Assembly: GCA_964602415.1 (NCBI GenBank)
Contig: CAZRQL010000012.1
Coordinates: forward strand, 1-64,000
DNA from: CAZRQL01 sp964602415
GTDB lineage: Bacteria; Bacteroidota; Bacteroidia; Cytophagales; Flammeovirgaceae
Direction of reading: 5' to 3'
Length of the DNA: 64,000 nt
In this document: positions 26,068 to 34,126 of the stretch, one piece after another
How the letters are laid out: every line of letters starts with the position of its first letter
How positions within the stretch are numbered: the first letter of the stretch is position 1
Notes under the pieces: model-generated
The model's database searches: none
Seen by the model: the letters and a program-made list of their open reading frames with translations, nothing else
Told to the model about the DNA's origin: nothing
Position numbers and translations under genes: made by a program

Positions 26068-26473
26068 GCACCGCGCGAATTTTATCCAATTCTTCGGAGG
26101 TCAAAGGCTTGGTTATGAATTTGATGATGTGCTCATTGGCAAGCATCTGATCCATATCTCTTTTATTGTCCGAACTGGTCAGTACGGCGATTTTTACCCT
26201 GTCCTTTAGCTCTTGAGGAAAACTCTCCAGTTCGTACATAAACACAAAACCATCCACTATCGGCATATTGATGTCAAGCAGAACCAAATCAGGGAGGCTG
26301 TCTAAATCGTCGAACTTAGACTCGAAATACTCCAAAGCACTTTTTCCCGAATTTCTGACTTCTACTTCCTGAGCGAACTTTGTCAATTCAATGATTCTTC
26401 GATTGATAAAATTATCTGTATCGTTATCATCAACCAGTAAAACCTTTTTGACAGCATATTTTTTTTCGCTCAT
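26051..26473 (-). CDS. Single-domain response regulator receiver
   Basis: CheY-like receiver of 140 residues with no output domain. The acidic pocket is LLVDDND, the phospho-acceptor aspartate is in LVLLDINMPIVDG, followed by LTSSDN and the conserved lysine in ITKPL. It belongs to the Rcp1-like group common in Cytophagales and probably relays phosphate for a histidine kinase elsewhere. No kinase gene is nearby. A TAnnTTTG element lies 24 bases upstream. The end overlaps the GHL10 gene. Confidence 0.92.
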   Translation of the reverse strand: MSEKKYAVKKVLLVDDNDTDNFINRRIIELTKFAQEVEVRNSGKSALEYFESKFDDLDSLPDLVLLDINMPIVDGFVFMYELESFPQELKDRVKIAVLTSSDNKRDMDQMLANEHIIKFITKPLTSEELDKIRAVLTDEA

Positions 26474-26496
26474 GACGTTTCTCTAATTTTTTTCAG

Positions 26497-26504
26497 CAAA
26501 AATA
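26497..26504 (-). promoter_or_regulatory. -7 element for the receiver gene
   Basis: TATTTTTG on the minus strand matches TAnnTTTG, 24 bases before the ATG at 26473. A possible TTG lies 15 bases further upstream, shorter than the usual spacing. Confidence 0.45.
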
Positions 26505-26541
26505 CAAAAAAAACGATAACAAGAACCTAATTAGCATGATT

Positions 26542-27657
26542 TTACAATTGTTCACAAAAAGCGATAAGATTTTTTGCAAAATTTTGCCAGCTAAGTTCTC
26601 GCTGTGCCCGCATGATTTGGTCTTGATAAGAGCGGGGATAAGCGAAAAATCTCACGATAGCATTTCTGATTTCCTCAACTTCAGGCTTTTCAACCACTAC
26701 GCCTGTTTCAAAATCTTCTACCAGCGTGGCCAAACTACCCACGCGGGTAACCAGCATTGGGATTTCAAAATGCAGAGAAATGGCCATTACCCCACTTTGG
26801 GTAGCTGTTTTGTAGGGCAGCGCACAAATATCAGCGGCACAAAAGTACTCCGCTACTTGGCTGTCCGGTATGTAGTTGGGATGAAAAAGAAACCTTTCCT
26901 GTGGAAGTTTTTTGAGTAAGCCCTCGTAAAAACCCACTTCTTCATAAGGTTCTCCGGCAATAAGCAAAAAATAATCCGAATCCAATTTTTCAAAGGCTTC
27001 TATGAGTAAATCCAACCCTTTGTAGCGTCGGATGAGTCCAAAAAAAAGCACCACCTTTTTATCTGCGCCAATCCCGAGTTTTTCTCTGGCTTCTTGTTTT
27101 GGGGTTTTTACCCCAAAATGATTGTAAAGCGGGTGGGGGATTTCGATGACTCGGGCATGGGGCTTTAGATACAGCAGGTCGGCTTTCACAGTGGGAGACA
27201 TCACCACAAAGCCGTCGTGATTTTTTAGGAAATACCGGCTCAGTTGTTTGTCGCCCAACCGCCTTTCGTGAGGTATCATATTGTCCACAAGGGCGATGGT
27301 TTTGATTCCTTTGCGCCTCACACGAGCCGATACTGTTCCCAGCGAAGGGGCAAAAAATGGCATCCAATAACGGGTAAGCAAAAAATCGGGCGAATCAGCA
27401 ATAATTTTTCGCGCTGTGCTGTAATAGGTCCAGGGGTTGATGGTGTCCAGTACGCGGTGCGCCTGCGGCATCTGTTGCTTGGCTTGTGCAAACTGGCTCT
27501 TGCCGGGAAATAAAAAATCAGGGTACTGTCTGGTGAACGTAAATGCCTTTACATCAATATTTTGCTCTTTAAGAGCCGCCATTAAATTTGTGTTGAATTG
27601 GGCAATGCCTCCTCTGTAAGGATAAAAGGTAGAAAGAATGGCAAGACGGCGCAACAT
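26542..27657 (-). CDS. GT4-type glycosyltransferase
   Basis: Protein of 371 residues with two Rossmann-like lobes of the GT-B fold. The N-terminal lobe begins ILSTFYPYRGGIAQFNTNL, the acceptor-side glycine loop. The C-terminal lobe carries KKVVLFFGLIRRYKGLDLLIEAF and the donor-binding EX7E-like region around LPYKTATQSGVMAISLHFEIPML. It probably transfers a nucleotide-activated sugar to lipid or polysaccharide; the acceptor is unknown. It is preceded by a small protein gene with only nine bases between them and is presumably co-transcribed. Confidence 0.9.
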   Translation of the reverse strand: MLRRLAILSTFYPYRGGIAQFNTNLMAALKEQNIDVKAFTFTRQYPDFLFPGKSQFAQAKQQMPQAHRVLDTINPWTYYSTARKIIADSPDFLLTRYWMPFFAPSLGTVSARVRRKGIKTIALVDNMIPHERRLGDKQLSRYFLKNHDGFVVMSPTVKADLLYLKPHARVIEIPHPLYNHFGVKTPKQEAREKLGIGADKKVVLFFGLIRRYKGLDLLIEAFEKLDSDYFLLIAGEPYEEVGFYEGLLKKLPQERFLFHPNYIPDSQVAEYFCAADICALPYKTATQSGVMAISLHFEIPMLVTRVGSLATLVEDFETGVVVEKPEVEEIRNAIVRFFAYPRSYQDQIMRAQRELSWQNFAKNLIAFCEQL

Positions 27658-27666
27658 GGCGCAAAA

Positions 27667-27891
27667 TTAACTTTCTTGACAATATTGTTCATAGGCTTCC
27701 AAAATTTCGTTGATTGCCCATTCATTGAGAGATTTGCCGCTCTTTTTCGCTTCTTCCAGTATGTGTCCTCTTTTATCGGGAATTTCGGGGTTGTATCTTT
27801 CCAACACAAAAGCAATGTCTTTATTGGTAATGATCATTTTTGCCTGTCTGCCCAACATAGCAAAAGTACTTTGGATAACTTGTTGATTCAT
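27667..27891 (-). CDS. Small helical protein, unknown function
   Basis: Protein of 74 residues starting at ATG 27891. It is entirely helical by appearance: a first helix MNQQVIQSTFAMLG, a middle INKDIAF-like part (ITNKDIAFVLERYN), and KSGKSLNEWAINEILEAYEQYC at the end. I do not recognise a family. It precedes the glycosyltransferase gene by nine bases, so it is likely co-transcribed. A DNA- or partner-binding role is possible but not shown. Confidence 0.5.
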   Translation of the reverse strand: MNQQVIQSTFAMLGRQAKMIITNKDIAFVLERYNPEIPDKRGHILEEAKKSGKSLNEWAINEILEAYEQYCQES

Positions 27892-28307
27892 AATTGTTAC
27901 TTTTACAAAATGACGAAAATTAAGCCCAAAAAGTTCTTTTGCTCATGCGAGTCTATGTTCTTTATGAGGTGATTGTTTGGTAGCAAAAGGGGTTTGTTTT
28001 TTCGTTTTTTCTACATATAAGAGAGCTATAATGTAGAAGCAAACCTTTATACAATTTTACTCTTGTTTAAATTTGTTAAGAAAAATGTTTTCAATTAGAC
28101 TCTTATAGACAAAAATTTGAGTGCAACTTGTTTTAGGATTTTTTGAAACATATAATTTTCCAACGTTTTAACATTATTTATCTATTTGAGTTTTAAGATT
28201 TACAAATATTTAACTTTATTTTCAATCTTATTGGGCATTGATGTAAACAAGGATTCTGTATTTGGATGCCCAAGATAGGTTGCTGCAATTAGGCAGAAAG
28301 TTTTTAG
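27892..28307. other. Long AT-rich intergenic region before prfA
   Basis: This region of over 400 bases has no supportable gene. It holds CTACAT (28011-28016) with ATGTAG (28031-28036), and the inverted repeat at 28231-28273 described separately. Long T and A tracts are frequent. It probably includes the divergent promoters for the small-protein operon and prfA. Confidence 0.45.
28231..28273. repeat. 8 bp inverted repeat upstream of prfA
   Basis: TTGGGCAT (28231-28238) and ATGCCCAA (28266-28273) form a perfect inverted repeat with a 27-base spacer, 35 bases upstream of the prfA -7 element. It may be an operator or the ends of a small remnant element. Confidence 0.3.
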
Positions 28308-28315
28308 TATATTTG
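28308..28315 (+). promoter_or_regulatory. -7 element for prfA
   Basis: TATATTTG fits TAnnTTTG, 17 bases before the prfA ATG. A TTG at 28280-28282 is 25 bases upstream, somewhat long. Confidence 0.45.
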
Positions 28316-28332
28316 CCACCATTTTTTAGAGT

Positions 28333-29421
28333 ATGCTTGACAAATTAGAAAAGATAAAAGAGCGTTTTGACGAGGTGAGTGAGCAAATCAATTTGCCTGA
28401 GACCATGGCTGACATGAAACTCTTTGCCAAACTCAACAAAGAGTACAAAGAACTGGAAAAGATTATTAAACCTTATTTTTCATACAAAAACACGCTCGAT
28501 AATATCAAGAGTACCAAAGAGCTATTGGCTGAAGAGAAAGACCCTGAGTTTAGGCAGATTGCCAAAGAAGAACTTGAACAGCTTTTGAGCCAAAAAGAAG
28601 AGCAAGAACTGCTTCTCAAAGAGCTACTCATTCCCAAAGACCCCAATGACAGCAAAAACGTTATTTTGGAGATACGCAGCGGCACGGGTGGCGATGAGGC
28701 AGCTATTTTTGCAGGTGATTTGTTCCGTATGTACCAAAGGTTTGCCGAAAGAATGAACTGGAAAATCAGTTTGATAGATGCCACAGAGGGCACCTCCGGC
28801 GGCTATAAAGAGATTATTGCCCAAGTTTCGGGCGAGGATGTGTATGGAAAGCTCAAGTACGAATCCGGGGTTCATCGGGTTCAGCGCGTACCCGCCACCG
28901 AAACCCAAGGAAGAATCCACACATCTGCCGGATCGGTGGCGGTATTGCCTGAGATGGATGATGTTGAGGTTGAGCTTAATATGAACGACATACGCAAAGA
29001 CACTTTTTGCTCTTCGGGACCGGGCGGTCAATCTGTAAACACCACCTATTCTGCCATTCGGCTTACCCATATTCCTACCGGTATCGTGGCGCAGTGTCAG
29101 GATGAAAAATCTCAAATCAAAAACTTTGAGAAAGCCTTGAGCGTGTTGCGGTCGAGACTGTATGAACTTGAGGTTCAAAAACATAATGACCAAGTGGGAG
29201 CGGCTCGCAAGTCTATGGTGGGAAGCGGCGATCGCTCCGATAAAATACGCACCTACAACTACCCACAGAGCCGCGTAACCGACCACCGTATTGGTTTGAC
29301 GGTTTACAACTTGCAGGCCGTTATGGATGGTGATATTGAAGAATTTATCGAAAAACTTCGTATTGCCGAAAATGCCGAAAGACTCCAAGAGGGAAAGCTC
29401 ATTGAAGAGTCCGTCAAATAG
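28333..29421 (+). CDS. prfA: Peptide chain release factor 1
   Basis: Translation termination factor of 362 residues that recognises UAA and UAG. The universally conserved GGQ motif, whose glutamine is essential for peptidyl-tRNA hydrolysis, lies in CSSGPGGQSVNTTYSAIRL. Upstream, GVHRVQRVPATETQGRIHTS is the PxT-type anticodon-like region of RF1, distinguishing it from RF2. Length is normal. The carotenoid gene cruF starts two bases after its stop, so the two are co-transcribed. Confidence 0.96.
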   Translation: MLDKLEKIKERFDEVSEQINLPETMADMKLFAKLNKEYKELEKIIKPYFSYKNTLDNIKSTKELLAEEKDPEFRQIAKEELEQLLSQKEEQELLLKELLIPKDPNDSKNVILEIRSGTGGDEAAIFAGDLFRMYQRFAERMNWKISLIDATEGTSGGYKEIIAQVSGEDVYGKLKYESGVHRVQRVPATETQGRIHTSAGSVAVLPEMDDVEVELNMNDIRKDTFCSSGPGGQSVNTTYSAIRLTHIPTGIVAQCQDEKSQIKNFEKALSVLRSRLYELEVQKHNDQVGAARKSMVGSGDRSDKIRTYNYPQSRVTDHRIGLTVYNLQAVMDGDIEEFIEKLRIAENAERLQEGKLIEESVK

Positions 29422-29423
29422 CT

Positions 29424-30083
29424 ATGAACCGAGAAATTTATTTGTATGCTTTTTTGCTGGCTATTGTTTATGCAGTAGGAGTCTTTGGTTTTTTGCTTGA
29501 CACAACCGGTTTTTTTGTCAGGCTCACGCCCCTAAACTTATTGTTTACAACTTATGTGTTACTGAAAAAAGCCGACTTCAGTTCTTGGCTCAAAACTTGG
29601 CTGCTTTCAGTGGCTGTTATCGGTTTTTTAGCTGAAATGCTTGGAGTCAATACCGGATGGATTTTTGGTAGTTATTCTTATCAATACGCTTTGGGATACA
29701 AACTGGCCAACACGCCTATCGTCATAGGGTTAAATTGGGCAATAGTGGTATATGCTTCTTGTGCAACTGTGGATGTTTTTTTTCCTAAAGAATTTAAAAT
29801 GACCTTTTTTCAGTCTAAAGCCTTTTGGGTGGGAAAAATGGCACTATTGGCGGCGATTTTGGCCACGGGGCTTGACTATGTTATAGAACCTGTGGCAACG
29901 CGGTATTATTTTTGGACTTGGCAAGGAGAACAAATCCCGATTTACAATTTTGTTTGCTGGTTTGTGTTGGCATTTTTATTTTCAGTGGTCTATTTTTTTC
30001 TTAAACCATTAGAGAAAAACCGGTTAGCTCCTTTTGTTTTACTCATACAGTTCCTCTTTTTTGCAATTTTGAATTTGTTCTAA
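29424..30083 (+). CDS. cruF: Carotenoid biosynthesis protein CruF-like hydratase
   Basis: Membrane protein of 219 residues with about seven helices, matching the CruF/COG2324 family. In this family the enzyme adds water to the 1,2 double bond of the psi end of linear carotenoids. Characteristic segments are GVNTGWIFGSYSY, PIVIGLNWAIVVY, LDYVIEPVATRYYFWTW and IPIYNFVCWFV. It follows prfA immediately. No other carotenoid gene is in the window, but the fatty acid desaturase gene begins 62 bases downstream. The organism is therefore probably pigmented. Confidence 0.88.
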   Translation: MNREIYLYAFLLAIVYAVGVFGFLLDTTGFFVRLTPLNLLFTTYVLLKKADFSSWLKTWLLSVAVIGFLAEMLGVNTGWIFGSYSYQYALGYKLANTPIVIGLNWAIVVYASCATVDVFFPKEFKMTFFQSKAFWVGKMALLAAILATGLDYVIEPVATRYYFWTWQGEQIPIYNFVCWFVLAFLFSVVYFFLKPLEKNRLAPFVLLIQFLFFAILNLF

Positions 30084-30118
30084 ATACCAGACAAACTTAT
30101 CATTTATTAATTTGTTGT

Positions 30119-30126
30119 TATCTTTG
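30119..30126 (+). promoter_or_regulatory. -7 element for second desaturase
   Basis: TATCTTTG fits TAnnTTTG, 18 bases before the desaturase ATG. No TTG is at the usual -33 distance. Confidence 0.4.
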
Positions 30127-30144
30127 TAAAGATATTTTAATTAA

Positions 30145-31251
30145 ATGGTTACATCTGTTCCTAAAGTAAAATTTATTCCTGTTCAGAAAGATAGGAATCA
30201 ATTTTTTTCTGTTCTCAAAAGTCGTGTAGATGAATATTTTGAGAACAATAGTTTGTCTCGTAATGCAAACAAAGCTATGGTATTCAAGACAATAGCTATG
30301 TTTGCGATGTTTTTTGTTCCTTATGGTTTGATTATTTCCGGCTATGTAGGCTATCCATTGGCTATTTTGATGTATTTGATTATGGGTATTGGCACTGCTG
30401 GCATAGGCTTTTCTGTTATGCACGACTCTGTGCATGGCTCTTACTCTTCAAATCCCACCATCAACAAAATCATGGGATTGAGTATGAATATCATCGGAGG
30501 CTCGGCTTTTACTTGGAAGATTCAACACAACTTGTTGCACCACACCTACACCAATATTTCAGGCTTGGATGAGGATATTTCTTATCGCCATCTTTTGCGC
30601 TTTTCTCCCAATGATCCGGTTAAAAAAATCCATCGTTTTCAATATTTATATGCCCTGCCTTTATACGGACTGATGACTTTTGGTTGGATTCTTTTACAGG
30701 ACTACACCCAAATGATACGTTATTACCGCGCCGGTTTGGTTGAACGAGTGAAAGGCAACTATGTCAAAGAGTGGCTTAGTTTATTGTTTTTCAAAAACTT
30801 TTACATATTTTATGTGGTGATTTTGCCTATTTTGGTTACAGATTTGCTCTGGTGGCAAGTGCTGTTGGGTTTGGTAGTCATGCACTATGTGGCCGGCTTA
30901 ATTATGGCGGGTGTTTTCCAGTTGGCTCACGTAGTCGAAGAAACCCATTTCCCTCTCCCTAATGATGAAAATATTGTAGAAAATGCTTGGGCAATACACC
31001 AAGTAGAAACCACAATGGATTTTGCACCTACCAATAAGCTGATTACTTGGTTTGTTGGCGGCTTAAATTTCCAAGTAGAGCACCATCTTTTTCCCAATAT
31101 TTGTCATGTGCATTACCCTGCCTTAGCGCGCATCACGCAACAAACCGCAGAAGAGTTTGGTATTCAATACAACGTGCAAAAAACATTTAGGGGAGCAATA
31201 AAGTCTCACCTAAAAATGCTGTACAATCTGGGCAATCCTGCAATTGCTTAA
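30145..31251 (+). CDS. Front-end type fatty acid desaturase
   Basis: Membrane di-iron desaturase of 368 residues. Histidine boxes are HDSVH (about residue 93), HNLLHH (about 129) and the glutamine-bearing QVEHHLFP near residue 310. The Q in the last box marks the front-end or linoleoyl-CoA desaturase group, which inserts double bonds between an existing one and the carboxyl end. No fused cytochrome b5 domain is present. Four main membrane helices are visible. It has its own promoter-like element and ends in a strong terminator. Exact regiospecificity cannot be read. Confidence 0.88.
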   Translation: MVTSVPKVKFIPVQKDRNQFFSVLKSRVDEYFENNSLSRNANKAMVFKTIAMFAMFFVPYGLIISGYVGYPLAILMYLIMGIGTAGIGFSVMHDSVHGSYSSNPTINKIMGLSMNIIGGSAFTWKIQHNLLHHTYTNISGLDEDISYRHLLRFSPNDPVKKIHRFQYLYALPLYGLMTFGWILLQDYTQMIRYYRAGLVERVKGNYVKEWLSLLFFKNFYIFYVVILPILVTDLLWWQVLLGLVVMHYVAGLIMAGVFQLAHVVEETHFPLPNDENIVENAWAIHQVETTMDFAPTNKLITWFVGGLNFQVEHHLFPNICHVHYPALARITQQTAEEFGIQYNVQKTFRGAIKSHLKMLYNLGNPAIA

Positions 31252-31265
31252 TGTTCTTAAAAGTA

Positions 31266-31297
31266 AAAAAAATCCCTTTAATAAGGGATTTTTTTTT
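31266..31297. terminator. Bidirectional terminator between convergent genes
   Basis: AATCCCTT (31271-31278) pairs with AAGGGATT (31283-31290) across a TAAT loop, flanked by A-runs on one side and T-runs on the other. It serves both the desaturase on the plus strand and the DUF349 gene, whose stop codon touches it, on the minus strand. Confidence 0.88.
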
Positions 31298-33257
31298 ATG
31301 CTCCTCGCAAAGCTTTTAGTTGGGTTTTGAGTACATCCAAACGCTCGCGAGAGCTATTGATTTTGGTTTGAAACTCACTGCGAAGTTTATCGGCTGTTTT
31401 GGAGTTGGAAAAGAAACTGAGGTTGTTTTCCCAAAGAGCAATGTCATTTTCAATGGCTGCAATCTTCCTGCGTATAATTTGCTCTTTCTCTTGTACTTTC
31501 TTGGCGGCTACGGGGAATTTTTCTGAAAGTTCTTTTTGAATTTGAACCCAGACCTTTTCTTTTTCGGCGGTAGTACATTTTCCCTTTTCAAAAAAATCAT
31601 CAACTGCGGCCACAAATTGGTCTATGATGGCGTTTTTGTTTTTGTTGGGTACAAATCCCACTGCAAAAAACTGTTCTTTCAAGCTAATAAATTCCTGTAA
31701 GGTGTCTCCTTCTTTGGCAGTGAGTTCTTTGATGGCAGTTATGATCTGTTGCTTTTTGATGAGGTTATCGTCAAATTCTTTGTCTTTTTCATTTCGACGG
31801 TTTCTTTTTCTCTCAAAGAAAGCATCTATTGCAGATTTGAATCGGTTGTAGATACTGTCTCTTTCTTTTTCAGGTACGGGGCCTATTGTTTTCCATTCTT
31901 CTTGGATTTTTTTCATTTCTTCGGCTGTGGCTTCCCAGTTACTGCTTTGGGACAACTCCTCAACTTTGATACAAAGCTGTTCTTTGAGTTTAAGGTTTTC
32001 GGCTCTGGAAGATTCGACCTGCTCAAAGAACTTGGCTTTATTGGCAAAAAAGGTCTTAAAGTTGAACCAAAACTGCTTATTGATGTCTTTAGAAACCTCT
32101 TTTGGGATGGCACCTACTGCATTCCACTTGTCTTGAATGGCCAAAATTTCTTTTGTTTTGGCATTCCAGTCTTTGATTCTATCAGATTCAAAACCAACAT
32201 ATTGTTCAATTTCCAAGCAAAGTTGCTGTTTTACGAGCATGTTTTCTTGCAACTGCTTTTTAAACAGCTCAGTGGCTTCTCTTTTTTTGTCGTAAACTTT
32301 ATCTGAGGCTATTTTGAAGCGATTCCAGATGTTTTCCCGCTCTTCTTTTGGGATAGGGCCGATTTCTTTAAACTCTTCATGTATTTTATTGAGGATGTTG
32401 ACGGCCTGATTGAGGTTTTCCATTTCAAGCAATGCCTCAACTTTTTCACAAAGTTTTATTTTTTCTTCTAAATTTTTTCTGCGGTCAAGTTCTTTGAGTT
32501 CATTTTCTTGGTCTTTGAGGTCAAAAAATCTGTCCATCAAAGCCCTGTAGGTCATGTTAAGTTCTTCTCGTTCGTTGTAAGGAACGTTACCGACTTCTTT
32601 CCATTTTTTTTGTAGTTCTTTAAGTCTTTCGAGGCTGCCCGGCTGGTTGTCCATATTTTCGGTTAGCGACTTGATTTCCTCGATAACCTGCTTTTTGATG
32701 GTCAAATTTTCCAGCTGCTCTTTTTGCTGGCGTTGTTTTGCTCTGGTTTTATTTTCACGATGCTTTTGCAAATTTCCGTAAAACAGCAAAGCATGCGGGG
32801 TTTTTAAATAGTTAAAGTCTGCTTCAGTAGAATCGGGGTTTTCTTTTAAAAAGGCAGCCAGCAATTCTTCGCGGTGTCGGCGGTCGTGTTCGTCAAAAAT
32901 ATCTTTGGCGATTTTGAAAAAATGGTCTGCCGCCGCTGAGATTTCTTCGACAAAGGAGTTACTTCGAGCGGCTAATTCCTCGATACTAAGATTGTGGTAC
33001 TCAGTTTCTTTTTGAACCTCATCAAATTCAGTGGCCTCGCCTGCGATAGGTTCATCTTCATCAACAGCCAACTCAACTTCAGCATTGTCAGCAGGCTCTA
33101 CCTTAATTGTAGTTTCCTCAGCTACTTGATTGTCAATAGTTTCAGGGGTTTCGCCAAGTTCAGTGCTTGGGGAAGTGGAGGCATCCACAGGAAGGGAATT
33201 TTCAACAGCAGAAGTTGGAACTTCGGGTTGAACAGGAGAATCGTTCATTTCTGACAT
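31296..33257 (-). CDS. DUF349 repeat protein
   Basis: Cytoplasmic protein of 653 residues. The first about 90 are acidic, low-complexity and rich in proline, serine and glutamate. The rest is helical and holds at least five DUF349 repeats of about 75-80 residues, each carrying the pattern W/F-x-x-(V/I)-G-x-(I/V)-P: WKEVGNVPYNER, FKEIGPIPKEER, WNAVGAIPKEV, WKTIGPVPEKER and FFAVGFVPNKN. The family is common in bacteria, including Bacteroidota, but its function is not established. The gene is single and uses the shared terminator at its 3' end. Confidence 0.9.
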   Translation of the reverse strand: MSEMNDSPVQPEVPTSAVENSLPVDASTSPSTELGETPETIDNQVAEETTIKVEPADNAEVELAVDEDEPIAGEATEFDEVQKETEYHNLSIEELAARSNSFVEEISAAADHFFKIAKDIFDEHDRRHREELLAAFLKENPDSTEADFNYLKTPHALLFYGNLQKHRENKTRAKQRQQKEQLENLTIKKQVIEEIKSLTENMDNQPGSLERLKELQKKWKEVGNVPYNEREELNMTYRALMDRFFDLKDQENELKELDRRKNLEEKIKLCEKVEALLEMENLNQAVNILNKIHEEFKEIGPIPKEERENIWNRFKIASDKVYDKKREATELFKKQLQENMLVKQQLCLEIEQYVGFESDRIKDWNAKTKEILAIQDKWNAVGAIPKEVSKDINKQFWFNFKTFFANKAKFFEQVESSRAENLKLKEQLCIKVEELSQSSNWEATAEEMKKIQEEWKTIGPVPEKERDSIYNRFKSAIDAFFERKRNRRNEKDKEFDDNLIKKQQIITAIKELTAKEGDTLQEFISLKEQFFAVGFVPNKNKNAIIDQFVAAVDDFFEKGKCTTAEKEKVWVQIQKELSEKFPVAAKKVQEKEQIIRRKIAAIENDIALWENNLSFFSNSKTADKLRSEFQTKINSSRERLDVLKTQLKALRGA

Positions 33258-33398
33258 AAAAAATGGATAGGGCTTCTACGCTACACTAATATTTATAGAA
33301 CACAAAGTTACTGCAATAATAACAAATGCAATACTAAAATCATCTTAATAAACCAATTGTAACCCTTTTTGGTTTTTTTCTTTAAAATAAATATAGCG

Positions 33399-33974
33399 TC
33401 AATTGAATTTTGGGTCTATCGGAAACTTTGCAAACAGCTTGTATTTTCCTCCCAGTTCGTTCAGAATACTTTGCCACATGGAGTCCGGCTGGCAGTCGAA
33501 AAGTAAGGACGTATCAAAATCCCTAACAATAATCCAAGAGTCGCTTTTCAACTCATCTTCGAGCTGTCCTGAAGACCATCCGCTGTATCCCAATAAAAAC
33601 TTAAAATCATTGATTTTGAGTTGGTTGAATTTATATTTAAGCAGCAGGTCTTCTACATCCCCCCCCCAATAGAGGTCTAATTTTACGTGCTGACTTTGTG
33701 TCAAGTTTTCGACTCGATGAAGCAAAAAGAGCTTGTCTTGGCCAACCGGCCCTCCATAATACACGGGGAGTTTTAAAGAGACATTTTCAATCAAATCGTC
33801 GATATTTATTGGTGTGGGCTTATTTAGTACAAAACCAAAACTACCATTTTCAACGCTATGTTCGCAAATTAACACAACACTGCGTCTGAAATTGGCATCC
33901 CCCAGCATAGGCTCTGAAAGTATCAAATCGCCTGATTTTATGCTTAGGCTATCGTTTAGTTTTAGATCAAGCAT
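33399..33974 (-). CDS. YqgE/AlgH family protein (DUF179)
   Basis: Protein of 191 residues matching the YqgE/AlgH fold. Visible family patterns are GDLILSEPMLGDANFRRSVVL, FGFVLNKP, VYYGGPVGQDKLFLLHR and LGYSGWSSGQLEDEL. Its molecular role is not established; in some bacteria the family has been linked to alginate regulation. The gene is monocistronic, between the DUF349 gene and purD. Length is typical. Confidence 0.92.
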   Translation of the reverse strand: MLDLKLNDSLSIKSGDLILSEPMLGDANFRRSVVLICEHSVENGSFGFVLNKPTPINIDDLIENVSLKLPVYYGGPVGQDKLFLLHRVENLTQSQHVKLDLYWGGDVEDLLLKYKFNQLKINDFKFLLGYSGWSSGQLEDELKSDSWIIVRDFDTSLLFDCQPDSMWQSILNELGGKYKLFAKFPIDPKFN

Positions 33975-34126
33975 TTAACCGCAATATAGTTGCAGTGAGC
34001 AACCAACCAAATTTAATTACGCATAATTTTCGGGAAAGATATTTTTTCAGACATAATTTTAAAAAAGCCGCTAAAAAATTCATCACAAGGCTATCTCATC
34101 ACACACCAACGGCTTAATTTTACGGC

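Noticed and set aside
27598..27972. A 124-codon plus-strand frame over the small-protein gene
   Set aside because: Mostly antisense to the GT4 and small-protein genes and has no recognisable domain.
28624..29388. A 254-codon minus-strand frame inside prfA
   Set aside because: It is antisense to prfA and its composition is a mirror of the real gene.
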